Positions 5,367-5,726 of a stretch of DNA of 5,726 nucleotides are shown one piece after another. Under the pieces are notes generated by a model. That model was not told the DNA's origin and ran no database searches. It saw nothing but the letters and a program-made list of their open reading frames with translations. The DNA is from Actinomycetota bacterium (lineage in GTDB: Bacteria; Actinomycetota; Thermoleophilia; Solirubrobacterales; Solirubrobacteraceae). The stretch spans positions 1 to 5,726 of the forward strand of contig WLNV01000109.1 of the NCBI GenBank assembly GCA_009699615.1. The letters are read 5' to 3'. Positions within the stretch are counted from its first letter, which is position 1. Each line of letters opens with the position of its first letter. The position numbers were made by a program, and so were the translations under genes.

Positions 5367-5726
5367 TCACGCGTTGTCGCTCGGCGCTTCGATCACGAGC
5401 CTGACAGGTACCTTCGCGCGGCGCTCGACGCGGTACGGCTCCTGCGACCACATCATGTCGCGCACCAATAGTCGGCGCTTCGGGTCGGCGCCCATCACGA
5501 TCATGTCGCAGCCAAGCCGCGCTGCCTCTGTGACGATTCGTTTCGCACCCTGGCGAGTCCCGACGACACCAGCACTTGCGGAGACGCCCCGCTTCTGAAG
5601 CGCCTTCATCGCCTTGTTGATGATGTCGCGCTGCTCTTGCCACTCGCGCTGGTTCGGCATCAAGCCGGGATTCGGGAAGCCAAAGCTCGTTCCCCATACG
5701 CGTGCGATCGAAAAGACGTGGACAGG
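5367..5726 (-). CDS. Universal stress protein (UspA) family protein, C-terminal part (5' end outside window)
   Basis: The frame is open from the window edge to TGA at 5369-5367, giving 119 residues without a start. It enters as PVHVFSIARVWGTSFGFPNP, continues through a helical stretch with REWQEQRDIINKAMKALQKRG, then VVGTRQGAKRIVTEAARLGC and the strand DMIVMGADPK, and ends in a strand RAKVPVRLVIE. This alternating alpha/beta order is that of the UspA fold (about 140-150 residues in full), so only the first strand is probably missing. An internal TTG or ATG at 5663-5658 could be mistaken for the start, but in-frame Usp-like sequence continues upstream of it. The usual ATP-binding pattern G-2x-G-9x-G-[S/T] is not seen after MGADPK; instead there is KRRLLVRDMMWSQEPYRV, so nucleotide binding is doubtful. 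It is separated from the ligase gene by 114 bp and probably belongs to another transcription unit. Its role is unknown. Confidence 0.82.
   Translation of the reverse strand, partial: PVHVFSIARVWGTSFGFPNPGLMPNQREWQEQRDIINKAMKALQKRGVSASAGVVGTRQGAKRIVTEAARLGCDMIVMGADPKRRLLVRDMMWSQEPYRVERRAKVPVRLVIEAPSDNA

Noticed and set aside
5281..5697. Minus-strand frame of 138 codons overlapping the stress-protein gene
   Set aside because: The other minus-strand frame shows the Usp alpha/beta pattern and continues to the window edge; this one is Arg/Ala-rich and would run into the promoter region.

Overview
The window carries a tightly packed set of genes, all on the minus strand, so transcription runs from high to low coordinates. 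Base composition is GC-rich. Gene spacing is very tight, with two TAATG stop/start overlaps. The protein types suggest a high-GC actinobacterium, perhaps of the Thermoleophilia (Solirubrobacterales/Gaiellales) kind. That placement is an impression from protein style, not a computed result. No RNA genes, mobile elements, CRISPR arrays or tRNAs are visible.

Layout in transcription order. (1) 5726-5367: the C-terminal 119 residues of a UspA-like stress protein whose start lies outside the window. (2) 5366-5253: a 114-bp intergenic region, the only gap of any size, with a plausible sigma70-like promoter, a short inverted repeat and a good Shine-Dalgarno for the next gene. (3) 5252-3882: a type III glutamine synthetase/gamma-glutamylmethylamide synthetase family ligase (GlnT/GmaS). 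(4) 3843-2938, 2938-2237 and 2237-900: three genes that are glutamate synthase large-subunit domains split into separate proteins: class II glutamine amidotransferase (MgsA/GlxB type), GXGXG beta-helix (MgsB/GlxC type) and FMN-binding TIM barrel (MgsC/GlxD type). (5) 893-171: a class I (Cys-His-Glu) glutamine amidotransferase. (6) 159-1: the first 53 residues of a PQ-loop/SemiSWEET-type small membrane transporter, cut by the window edge.

How they may work together: the ligase would attach ammonia or an amine to the gamma-carboxyl of glutamate. The MgsABC-like complex would then release that nitrogen group through its class II amidotransferase and channel it to the FMN barrel. In methylotrophs the same four-gene set makes gamma-glutamylmethylamide and then N-methylglutamate. 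Here no GltD-like reductase is present, and the FMN subunit lacks the cysteine cluster that holds the 3Fe-4S centre in classical glutamate synthase. Both facts fit a non-classical, possibly amine-transferring role better than ordinary NADPH-dependent glutamate synthesis. The N-methylglutamate dehydrogenase genes (mgdABCD) are not in the window, so the amine substrate is unknown. The less expected part is the downstream addition of a second, structurally unrelated glutamine amidotransferase and a small transporter, each only 6-11 bp from the gene before it.
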